Shown in pieces: positions 1 through 6,955 of a stretch of DNA of 20,638 nt. Where the stretch lies: assembly GCA_033064195.1 (NCBI GenBank), contig JARBJD010000721.1, positions 1-20,638 on the forward strand, written 5' to 3'. The position numbers were made by a program, and so were the translations under genes. The stretch is from Blattamonas nauphoetae. Its lineage: Eukaryota > Preaxostyla > Oxymonadida. Within the stretch, counting starts at the first letter, position 1; every line of letters begins with the position of its first letter. The notes under the pieces are model-generated. The model worked only from the letters and a program-made list of their open reading frames with translations, had not been told where the DNA came from and made no database searches.

Positions 1-1283
1 AAATGAAAGGATTGTTTGATCAATCAACAGAGAAACGATTCAGAAGATGAACAGATCAAAGCTGAGAACTCAATAATGAAAAATCAAAAGCAGATGGAAC
101 ACTTTGTTACCTCACACATTCTAGATTCCAATAAAATGAACACATTCTGCCGAGCCTCAAATAACAGAAAAATTGCGAACGATGATATTGACTTCATTCC
201 CCTGACTCACACAAAACAAATCCCGGCCTGGAGGAAGATCATTTCAGGATTGCAAGGAGGAATATGAACACAGATGGAGTGTAGCACATCCGAGGAAAAT
301 CCAGAGAGAAAAAAGGAAGTGACAGAATGAGAATTGATCCACCAATGATTCCAAAAGCAACGGAAAAATTGTGTATCCTTTTCGATCGTGCATGCAGTTC
401 ATGTCGAAAGCAATAACTGGTGATCCACAGAAGACATCTGACAGAAAGGTTCCACAGAATTGTGATCGACCGTACTACTCCCAAGTTTGGATCATGGAAA
501 TTGATCTCGTTTTATCCAATCACCAACGTCGCAAACAGTTCTTCAGATTTACCTCTTCGCTATTAACATCAACACAAAGTACCTGGTCAGTCATTCCTGT
601 ACTGGATAAATCATGGAGCAAAGTCAAGACTGCAATCAATGACCTGATTATTTATCGTGGTCTTACATTAACAACATTCGAGGTGATGGTGAAGCAGCAT
701 GGACAAGTGGAGAAGCATCAGAGTTTTCAAGCAACAGAATGTCAAAACTTATTTCACAAGTCACCATTTACAAAATCACAACAGAATTGTCGATCGAGTG
801 ATCAGAACAATCAGAGATGGATTCCAAGACAATGCGACACAGATGGCAAATCATTCACTGATGAATCAGATGGTGGAATACTACAACATGACTCCACATC
901 GAGCGTACTGGAATAAATTCACACTCCACAGCAAGCACAAACAATAGAGAGATTAATCGTACATCTCCAGTTGTGAAGAGCAATTAAAGAACATCCAAAG
1001 ACAGCAGACAACACAGATGTTATGGAAATACAAACCAGGAAATATTCTATTGATTCACCTTGATCTGGACAAGACTGTTGCCAAGTTTCAGAAGAAGCGT
1101 AGGCAGTTTCAATTCGTGGGGAAATTCATTGAGTACAAACACGGAAATGTGGTGGCAAAACTACTGAATGGACTCACATGTCTGCCAAAAGTTGTCTACG
1201 TTCCAATTCAACACACAAAGTTCCATGCAGACTCTATTGACGACTTCACTCCAGAATTCATGGCTGAATTCGGTCTATTCTGA
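1..1283 (+). pseudogene. remains of retroviral-type (rve) integrase of the Polinton-like element
   Basis: The reading frame is not continuous and the gene has several breaks. Two parts are recognisable. At roughly 750-950 is the end of the catalytic core, with an IVDRVIRTIRD-like helix followed by YYN-TPHRAY, typical of Polinton and Ty3/retroviral-type integrases. At roughly 1,017-1,283 is a C-terminal SH3/chromo-like part (YKPGN, FQKKRRQF, VGKFIEYKHGNVV). In a live element the enzyme would insert the element into the host genome. The N-terminal part runs towards or past the left edge. The assignment rests on motifs in the two parts; the region between them is weak. Confidence 0.75.
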
Positions 1284-1382
1284 CCTCAGAACTTCGTTCG
1301 CTTCAATCTAGCGTAGTGCGGTCTTCGATCTGAGAACTTTGTTCGTTTTCAATAATGTTTCAAATATTTTTATTTCACTTAA
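1284..1382. other. intergenic spacer with short imperfect direct repeat and promoter-like T-tract
   Basis: About 100 bases between the integrase remains and the next gene. Two related stretches, around 1,284-1,308 and 1,329-1,354, both read CT(C/G)AGAACTT(C/T)GTTCG and then a T-rich run ending CAAT. The spacer ends in ATATTTTTATTT (1,364-1,375), seven bases before the ATG at 1,383. Confidence 0.5.
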
Positions 1383-1385
1383 ATG
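1364..1385 (+). promoter_or_regulatory. shared T-rich start motif, copy 1
   Basis: ATATTTTTATTT, then CACT, then TAAATG at the start of the 108-residue protein. It is a looser member of the motif seen before most plus-strand genes of the element. Confidence 0.5.
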
Positions 1386-1709
1386 ACATCACTGAAAATA
1401 TTAGAACCGTTTGATCCTGAGCAGAAAGAGTTCACAAACATCCACGACTTTCAGAGATACTTGGAGAAGAATAGAAAAGAACTGAATGAGTACACAACAC
1501 AGAAACTGAATAGGATGATCCAAATTGATGGATACAGAATCACAAAAATAAGAGGTGAGATTGCACTGAGGAAACGATATGTCGATGCTTCCACTTCTCC
1601 TAATTCACTCTCGATTGACCAAAGATTATCTGACATTGAAGAATCAATTCGAGCGCTGACTGACTCAATTGGAAACCTCATCCAAGAACTAACGGACCCT
1701 TCTGATTAA
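1383..1709 (+). CDS. small coiled-coil-like protein of the element, function unknown (108 aa)
   Basis: An uninterrupted 108-residue frame starting at an ATG directly after the element's T-rich motif, which supports the start. It is charged and predicted largely helical by eye. A Lys/Arg-rich stretch (QRYLEKNRKEL, then TQKLNRM) is followed near residues 76-105 by a heptad-like segment (RLSDIEESIRALTDSIGNLI) that could form a coiled coil. There is no signal peptide, membrane segment or recognised domain. Its 3' end overlaps by 21 bases the 3' end of the ATPase gene on the other strand, so the two are convergent. It may be a small structural or regulatory protein of the virus-like element; no function can be assigned. 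Confidence 0.6.
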   Translation: MTSLKILEPFDPEQKEFTNIHDFQRYLEKNRKELNEYTTQKLNRMIQIDGYRITKIRGEIALRKRYVDASTSPNSLSIDQRLSDIEESIRALTDSIGNLIQELTDPSD

Positions 1710-2573
1710 CCCTTCTTTGTTGATCTCATTCAGTGCAACTCCATCTGTGTTGTATCGAAGAATGATTGCTTCACACTTTTGTTTTCGTTGATAGATGTTC
1801 CAGAAATGTTGAATATCAATTGGTGAGTTCAACTGAGGATATACTCGACTGATTCGTTCTTTGTTGAAGCCTCCAAAAATCCACATTGAATCAATGTTTG
1901 ACTTCATGTCTGCTGATAAACTGAAGAGCTCGTGCATTGTCAGAAAGAATGTGAATTTTGGTTGTCGATTCTCCAATAACAAGTCCATCATTGTCATTCT
2001 ATTTTTGGATGTTCTTCGTTCACCAAGGATTCGACGACAGTCATCAAGGAGGATAATCGTTTGGAGATTCTTAACTGAGAAGTCATCAATGTAAAGTGAG
2101 TCAAGGAGATTCTCTCTGCATTCATCAGTAATTCTGTCCTGCCACTGGTTGTCTATGATCTCTTCATAGGCAGCTTTCGATTCAGATAGTTCCAACAGAA
2201 ATGGAAGTGCATCATCATATTTGACTTTGACAAAAGGAACGTTCAGTATTGGTTTGAATTTGTCGAATGTTGGATCAATGTTCTTATCAGTGACGAAGAC
2301 GAACAAGTGAAACAGTTCATTTCTGACTTGAACATTCTGGAGCTTGGCAACCTCTCGAAGAGCATTAAATGTTTTGCCACTTCCTCTGTTTCCAACAAGG
2401 ACATTGACACTGTTGCGATTGAAATTTAAGTCTGGATGTATTTGTGATTGCACTTCATGAGAAACATTCCTATTTGATGCTTCACTCAGTTTTGCATTCA
2501 CATATGCTGTAAGCGAAGAGGGTTCTGCCCTCCGGAACAATGTTGACATTGTTATTACTGGAGATTTCTTCAT
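1689..2573 (-). CDS. FtsK/HerA-type genome-packaging ATPase (294 aa)
   Basis: A P-loop ATPase. Walker A is GNRGSGKT (residues 61-68) and Walker B is TIILLDD (about 172-178), separated by about 110 residues. This fits the A32-like packaging ATPases of Polintons, adintoviruses, virophages and large DNA viruses, which pump DNA into preformed capsids. Residues after Walker B (LLENRQPKFTFFLTMHELFSLS) fit the sensor region of that family. The length of 294 residues is usual for the family. The frame is whole, with an ATG at 2,573; a second Met at residue 9 is an alternative start. It is the only large core gene on the minus strand. It diverges from the 320-residue gene across 61 bases and converges on the 108-residue gene. 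Confidence 0.88.
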   Translation of the reverse strand: MKKSPVITMSTLFRRAEPSSLTAYVNAKLSEASNRNVSHEVQSQIHPDLNFNRNSVNVLVGNRGSGKTFNALREVAKLQNVQVRNELFHLFVFVTDKNIDPTFDKFKPILNVPFVKVKYDDALPFLLELSESKAAYEEIIDNQWQDRITDECRENLLDSLYIDDFSVKNLQTIILLDDCRRILGERRTSKNRMTMMDLLLENRQPKFTFFLTMHELFSLSADMKSNIDSMWIFGGFNKERISRVYPQLNSPIDIQHFWNIYQRKQKCEAIILRYNTDGVALNEINKEGLIRRVR

Positions 2574-2634
2574 TTGTGATTTAACTCTAATTAAAATATA
2601 CTTTTGGTTTTTTTATTTTGTATGAAAACAAACA
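2574..2634. promoter_or_regulatory. divergent promoter region between packaging ATPase and 320-aa gene
   Basis: A 61-base A/T-rich spacer separates two divergent starts. On the plus strand TTTTTTTATTTT (about 2,608-2,619) matches the element's shared motif and is followed after about 15 bases by the ATG at 2,635. The minus-strand side is A/T-rich (TATATTTTAATTAGAG, 22 bases before the ATG at 2,573) but matches the motif less well. Two promoters therefore probably overlap here. Confidence 0.55.
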
Positions 2635-3597
2635 ATGTCACAAAAGATAGTGTACATTCAACCACAAAGAAAAGCACAAGCGAAGAAACCAAGAATGAGA
2701 TACGCAGCAGAGACTCAAGCAGCATTGAAACGTATCTATGCCGACGATGATATTCAAACCAGACGCAATGATGCTCTGTGTAGTCTTCCATCAGCTCGTG
2801 AGTATATTACGAGAACTGGACGAAATTGGACTGCGAAAGTAGAACAATATGGACAAGTTCCTGATGTGATGGTCTACGATAGTGATACTGGAGATCTGAT
2901 TGCAGTCAATGGTGCCATGCTAACTCCATACAACAGTAGACCAGTCAAAGAGACATACTATGCGATGAATCCAACTCCAGATAGGCGAAGACAGACATCC
3001 TATACATCGTTTAATCAAGAGAATGGAAGGAGAATCAAAGCTGTACATCGGAATTTCCTCAAAAATGGAACATACGATTTGCCAACCAATTATCGAGACA
3101 TCAGCTATGAAGAGATGAAGACCAAACGATCTCAACAACCATATGCAATAATGAAGAGAGCTGTTGGTGAACACATGACAGACACATTGGGAATAACTCG
3201 TGCAAATCGAAGCAATCCAGCTGATCCCAGCAAGAATGTGTTAGACAATATGGTGTTCAATTCAATTCAATCACAGATTGCATCACTGATGTGGGATCAA
3301 TGGCTTCATGATCATGTTCAGGACTACAATCCCAGTATGAAACAAAAGAAAGCCTTCAAAGATCAGGTTTATCCAGTGTTTCTCCAAATGATCACTCAAG
3401 ATACAACGTATATATCGGAATACTGTACTCGCTATTCAACTCACATATCAACAGAAGTTAATAAACTGAAAGCCAAAGCATTCAAAACAGTCACAGATGA
3501 TGATATCAGTGGATACCAATCTGAAATGCCTGGGTATTATCGATTTGCACAGTTGGACAGTTCTGGAATGGGAGCTATAGATCGAGCAGAAATGTGA
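2635..3597 (+). CDS. unrecognised virion-module protein of the element (320 aa)
   Basis: A whole 320-residue frame with an ATG after a T-rich start motif. I do not recognise a family. It is basic at the N-terminus (QPQRKAQAKKPRMRY, residues 9-23), mostly polar and aromatic, and looks helical in its last third, with no membrane segment or signal peptide. Its place between the packaging ATPase and the small MAPG and capsid genes, with the same upstream motif, suggests a structural or assembly protein. The basic N-terminus could bind DNA. A protease role is not supported, since no His-Asp-Cys arrangement of the adenain type is evident. Function is open. Confidence 0.65.
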   Translation: MSQKIVYIQPQRKAQAKKPRMRYAAETQAALKRIYADDDIQTRRNDALCSLPSAREYITRTGRNWTAKVEQYGQVPDVMVYDSDTGDLIAVNGAMLTPYNSRPVKETYYAMNPTPDRRRQTSYTSFNQENGRRIKAVHRNFLKNGTYDLPTNYRDISYEEMKTKRSQQPYAIMKRAVGEHMTDTLGITRANRSNPADPSKNVLDNMVFNSIQSQIASLMWDQWLHDHVQDYNPSMKQKKAFKDQVYPVFLQMITQDTTYISEYCTRYSTHISTEVNKLKAKAFKTVTDDDISGYQSEMPGYYRFAQLDSSGMGAIDRAEM

Positions 3598-3614
3598 ATT
3601 TAAAAACATTAATA

Positions 3615-3634
3615 TATATTTTTTATTTTTATAG
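3615..3634 (+). promoter_or_regulatory. shared T-rich start motif, copy 3
   Basis: TATATTTTTTATTTTTATAG lies six bases before the ATG at 3,641. It is close to the copies before the 102-, 626- and second capsid-type genes. Confidence 0.6.
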
Positions 3635-3640
3635 AAAGTG

Positions 3641-4267
3641 ATGCAACCAATTCTAAGTTGTCAATTTACGAAACACACAAGTTCTTCTTCAGTACCAACA
3701 TCAATCACCAACAATGTCATCATCGAGGATAGGAGCAAAGCTGGCGTAGATAATAGAGGATCGAAGATGGAGATGGTCTCGCTAGAGGCTTCGAACCCTC
3801 CTTTGGGGAGAGAAAGAGTATGCTCTGAGCCTGTGGTCACTAATGAACGTGGAGCTTACGATCCACCACTGGAGACATATCCATCAGCACCAATCCAAAG
3901 CCGTTCAATCCCACTTCGAGAATACACGTCGAACATTTCAGCATTCAAAGATCAGTTACTACTCGTCTACAAGAATGCATTCGCCTGTGAAAAGAAACTA
4001 CTGAATAACCTCATTGAACCATCGAAGAAATTGATCACAAACCAAAGTGATTTATGTGCACTGATTGCGACTCTCACTGGAATCAATGATGTGGTGATCG
4101 AATTGGATGATTTATCTGACAAGTGCCTCTGTCTGAATAAACTCCCAATCTTTCGAACAATATTCAAGATCCTCGTTGGTGGAAAAGATATGAGTATTGC
4201 CTACAATGAAGCATACAACACAATTCTCAATTATGGCATTTCTCTGACGAAAGCGATTCCCCGCTAA
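3641..4267 (+). CDS. unrecognised virion-module protein with disordered N-terminus (208 aa)
   Basis: The frame is open from a GTG at 3,638, but the first ATG is at 3,641, just after the shared motif, and is taken as the start. The first ~90 residues are Ser/Pro/Arg-rich and look disordered. Residues ~95-205 look helical and globular, with a pair of cysteines in KCLCLNK and a hydrophobic C-terminal part. No family is recognised. Codons for VSLEASNP (3,776-3,799) are encoded by a 24-bp sequence that recurs exactly at 4,946-4,969. Its place between the 320-residue and MAPG genes makes a structural or assembly role plausible. Confidence 0.6.
   Translation: MQPILSCQFTKHTSSSSVPTSITNNVIIEDRSKAGVDNRGSKMEMVSLEASNPPLGRERVCSEPVVTNERGAYDPPLETYPSAPIQSRSIPLREYTSNISAFKDQLLLVYKNAFACEKKLLNNLIEPSKKLITNQSDLCALIATLTGINDVVIELDDLSDKCLCLNKLPIFRTIFKILVGGKDMSIAYNEAYNTILNYGISLTKAIPR
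3776..3799 (+). repeat. 24-bp exact direct repeat, copy 1
   Basis: Contains GCTAGAGGCTTCGAACCCT and is identical over 24 bases to 4,946-4,969. Each copy is followed by a short G/C hairpin-like run and then GAAAGAG. This copy is coding within the 208-residue gene. Confidence 0.8.
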
Positions 4268-4283
4268 AATTATAAATGAATTG

Positions 4284-4306
4284 TATTTTTTATTTTTACA
4301 TAAATG
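4284..4306 (+). promoter_or_regulatory. shared T-rich start motif, copy 4
   Basis: TATTTTTTATTTTT, then ACA, then TAAATG of the 102-residue gene. This is the clearest form of the motif. The whole spacer from the previous stop is only 36 bases. Confidence 0.65.
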
Positions 4307-4612
4307 GCACCAGGAAGTTTCAACAAACTCAAAAATATCGGCAAGCAATTCTTTCAATTCATCAAACCTCTAGCTCCAACATTCCTTCAAGTCGGTGGTG
4401 GATTGCTCTCTCAAACGAACAGTAAATTCGGACAAACCGCGGGTGGAATACTCAATGGATTAGGAGGAATGATGGACGTTTATCAACAAAATAAGGTGAT
4501 CAATCGTCAACAAAAACCACAGATGATTGAGTACGAACCTCCACGAAATGGACGATTCTCAAATGATGATATGCCACTCTCGTCAAATTCCAAAATTCAA
4601 TTCAAAGGATAA
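4304..4612 (+). CDS. small MAPG protein A, probable minor virion protein (102 aa)
   Basis: A whole 102-residue frame beginning MAPGSFNKLKNIGKQF. The N-terminal ~35 residues form a likely amphipathic helix, followed by a glycine-rich hydrophobic stretch (VGGGLLS, then GGILNGLGGMM) and a polar, Gln/Pro-rich tail. The next gene starts with the same MAPG-KL-GK pattern and the two are clearly paralogous at their N-termini. Small proteins with such a membrane-active helix are known as minor capsid or membrane-lytic proteins (adenovirus pVI is the classic case); applying that here is inference. LNGLG resembles an adenain cleavage site, which is weak evidence alone. It lies just upstream of the capsid genes. 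Confidence 0.65.
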   Translation: MAPGSFNKLKNIGKQFFQFIKPLAPTFLQVGGGLLSQTNSKFGQTAGGILNGLGGMMDVYQQNKVINRQQKPQMIEYEPPRNGRFSNDDMPLSSNSKIQFKG

Positions 4613-4630
4613 ACATTCACTAGTATTCGA

Positions 4631-4652
4631 ATATTTTTATTTTCCTAAAATG
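4631..4652 (+). promoter_or_regulatory. shared T-rich start motif, copy 5
   Basis: ATATTTTTATTTT, then CC, then TAAAATG. It fixes the start of the second MAPG protein at 4,650 rather than at an upstream in-frame ATG at 4,527 inside the previous gene. Confidence 0.65.
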
Positions 4653-4955
4653 GCACCAGGTTGGTTATCCAAATTAGCAGCAGTTGGCAAAAACATACTC
4701 AGAGTTGGAGCTCCATTTCTGAATCTCATTCCATTTGTAGGGCCTCTGATTTCAAAGGTAGCACAGACAGGTGTTGAGATGATTCCAGATGTGAAATCGG
4801 ATCAGCAAATCCATGCAGAAAAGATGGCACAATATGAGCAAGCAATGAATGAAGGAAACACTGCAGTTGCGAACAAGCTCAGAGGAGAAATACTGAGACT
4901 AGAAGAAAAGCTGAAGCCGAAAGCGATGAAGAAGAAACTGAAAAAGTCTCGCTAG
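4650..4955 (+). CDS. small MAPG protein B, probable minor virion protein (101 aa)
   Basis: The open frame extends back to 4,527, but that ATG lies inside the previous gene. The ATG at 4,650 directly follows the shared motif and gives MAPGWLSKLAAVGKNILRVG, matching the start of the neighbouring MAPG protein. Residues ~1-45 are hydrophobic and amphipathic (FLNLIPFVGPLISKV); residues ~50-90 are a charged helix. The C-terminus is very basic (KLKPKAMKKKLKKSR), suggesting contact with nucleic acid. The tandem paralogy suggests duplication and division of labour, perhaps one membrane-active and one DNA-contacting protein. That is inference. Its last bases overlap the second copy of the 24-bp repeat. 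Confidence 0.65.
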   Translation: MAPGWLSKLAAVGKNILRVGAPFLNLIPFVGPLISKVAQTGVEMIPDVKSDQQIHAEKMAQYEQAMNEGNTAVANKLRGEILRLEEKLKPKAMKKKLKKSR

Positions 4956-4969
4956 AGGCTTCGAACCCT
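4946..4969 (+). repeat. 24-bp exact direct repeat, copy 2
   Basis: Identical to 3,776-3,799. It spans the end of the 101-residue gene and the first bases of the spacer. It is followed by CCCTTT, a 7-base loop and AAAGGG, a possible small hairpin. Confidence 0.8.
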
Positions 4970-5004
4970 TTCCGGAAAAAAGGGAAAGAGAAATAAGCAT
5001 TGTT

Positions 5005-5027
5005 GTTTTTTTATTTTTGATAAAATG
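5005..5027 (+). promoter_or_regulatory. shared T-rich start motif, copy 6
   Basis: GTTTTTTTATTTTT, then GA, then TAAAATG of the 626-residue capsid-like gene. Confidence 0.65.
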
Positions 5028-6905
5028 AACTCGCATATAACACATCTGACAAACAAAAGAACTGGAGCATCATCATTGACTGGAAATACAACTGGATCAA
5101 TCAAGTACACAAGAGATGACATTGGTCAAATACAACAACAACTCATGTCTGAGCATCACATAAATTACCTTCTGAACGATGGAGCTCACAGTACTTCTAT
5201 TCAGGAATTGAAACCATCAGAGAATTCACGATTCTACAAAGGACAAGAAATAATCATCCCACTGACTGGTTATCAGGACATTTGTCAAATCGATGATTCC
5301 TTCATTACGTTCACGATGACAGCAACTCTGAAAGTCAACAACTGGAAACAAACTGCAGGTAAAATTGGCTCGTACATGAATGAGAGGATATTCATATTCG
5401 TTGGACTCAAACATTCGGCACCAATCTTTCGTGACCTTACTGTACTTCACAACAATCAGAGAATCATCAGCACAACAAACAATGATGTCTCAATGGAGTC
5501 TCACATATACAACATGATAAAACCAAAGAGTCAATTGGAGAATCGAAAACATTGTCACACACCTTGGCAAAATGCCTGGAATCATGATGAATCAGTCGCT
5601 GGTGTTTATATTCCATTATCAGACTTCACAACAACATCTGGAACAGGAGTGTTTCAAGACACAATCGATGTGCCAATTCGTGTGTCTATAAATCTTGAAG
5701 ATCTTCTCATATTCTCAGGCATGACTGACTATCCTCGATGTCTCTTTGGAGATCTGAAATTGAGTGTGCACATCAATGAAGATGCATTCGTTTGTTGTCC
5801 TGTGAATCCTGAACTGACATTGAAAAATACACTATCATCACTCGTAACTGGAACAGCAGCAGCCCCAACTATTAAGGCAGCAATTGTCTATTGTAATCGT
5901 GATCGTCCAACCTTCCTTCCATATCTCGTCCCCCCATGTACAAAGAACTTCGTTCAAATCGGTCAATCATTTAAGATCATGGCAGTAAAACAAGATTGTG
6001 TATATACACATCCGACTGGTATTACCTCGGAACCTTCCCCTGATGAACAATACATTTCTCTCAACATTATGGATTATCGCATTGATGATGTGTATTGCAT
6101 GAGTTCTGGATACAAAATGAAGGAAATTGCGAAAGAGAATCTGAAGAAGATGTATCAGAATCGTCCCGGAACAATACCAGCTGAAAAGATCTCATTCTAT
6201 CCATTTCAGAAAACACCAACAGCAACAGGAATTGATTGTACTCAGCAAATGGTTCTCGTTAATGCCAAGGATATCATGCTTCTATTCCGTCACTACGAGA
6301 ATGAAGTCACATGTTTCCACAATCCAATGCAGAAGAATATCCAAGTGAATCTACTCAACAAATACTATCCAGAACAACCGACAACAACTATTGGAGCTCG
6401 TTTCTATCAGTTTGCATTGTCGACTCTCAACCTTGATTCATACCTTACTGTTCCAGATGATTTGGAGCGATCACTTACAGATTCTCTCGTTGAAGAGAAA
6501 CTCACTGGTGATCAGAATTATCCCAATGAGACAATGACAAGAGTACGACCAATTCATGACAATTCTGATTTTCTTTTGTGCTTCTCAACCCAGAGAAGTG
6601 GTTGCCCAACAAACTGTAATGATTCGATCAGTTCCAGAGGTCAGAATGTTCCAGTCACTTTGAGATCTCAGCCAATTTATCAAGGAGTGATTGACACGTA
6701 CTATAATGTTCTTGATCCAAGTCAAAAAATTCCTGAAAGAGATGGTATGATGACAACATTTACACATCCTCCAGCGCCTATTTTAGCAACAACTGCAACA
6801 ACGTGGTGGGTATTACGATACAGGAATGGTGAACCAAAAGTTGAGTACTATCCGAATCACACATTGAAAGCGTTGCACAAAGATTTAGGAATTATTCCAA
6901 ATTGA
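5025..6905 (+). CDS. probable double-jelly-roll major capsid protein (626 aa)
   Basis: The largest gene of the element: a whole 626-residue frame with ATG at 5,025 after the shared motif. The sequence is rich in alternating hydrophobic (beta) segments without membrane spans or signal peptide, as expected of a capsid protein. It is homologous along its length to the next gene. Shared blocks include IFVGLK near residue 125, LFGDLKLSVHINEDAFVCCP near 240, and PPAPILATT followed by WW-LRYRNGEPKVEYY near 582-610. Length, position beside the packaging ATPase and minor virion genes, and paralogy support a Polinton-type major capsid protein, which would build the icosahedral shell. No direct family match could be run, so the call is by context and fold impression. 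Confidence 0.72.
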   Translation: MNSHITHLTNKRTGASSLTGNTTGSIKYTRDDIGQIQQQLMSEHHINYLLNDGAHSTSIQELKPSENSRFYKGQEIIIPLTGYQDICQIDDSFITFTMTATLKVNNWKQTAGKIGSYMNERIFIFVGLKHSAPIFRDLTVLHNNQRIISTTNNDVSMESHIYNMIKPKSQLENRKHCHTPWQNAWNHDESVAGVYIPLSDFTTTSGTGVFQDTIDVPIRVSINLEDLLIFSGMTDYPRCLFGDLKLSVHINEDAFVCCPVNPELTLKNTLSSLVTGTAAAPTIKAAIVYCNRDRPTFLPYLVPPCTKNFVQIGQSFKIMAVKQDCVYTHPTGITSEPSPDEQYISLNIMDYRIDDVYCMSSGYKMKEIAKENLKKMYQNRPGTIPAEKISFYPFQKTPTATGIDCTQQMVLVNAKDIMLLFRHYENEVTCFHNPMQKNIQVNLLNKYYPEQPTTTIGARFYQFALSTLNLDSYLTVPDDLERSLTDSLVEEKLTGDQNYPNETMTRVRPIHDNSDFLLCFSTQRSGCPTNCNDSISSRGQNVPVTLRSQPIYQGVIDTYYNVLDPSQKIPERDGMMTTFTHPPAPILATTATTWWVLRYRNGEPKVEYYPNHTLKALHKDLGIIPN

Positions 6906-6931
6906 AAATGACAAAAGAAAATAATGATATT

Positions 6932-6955
6932 GTATTTTTTATTTTTCTATAAATG
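6932..6955 (+). promoter_or_regulatory. shared T-rich start motif, copy 7
   Basis: GTATTTTTTATTTTT, then C, then TATAAATG at the start of the second capsid-like gene; nearly identical to copy 4. Confidence 0.65.

Noticed and set aside
3776-4969. GGGTTCGAAGCC (reverse strand of the 24-bp repeat) as the T-arm of a tRNA gene
   Set aside because: No proper T stem, anticodon arm or acceptor stem can be drawn around either copy, and one copy is coding.
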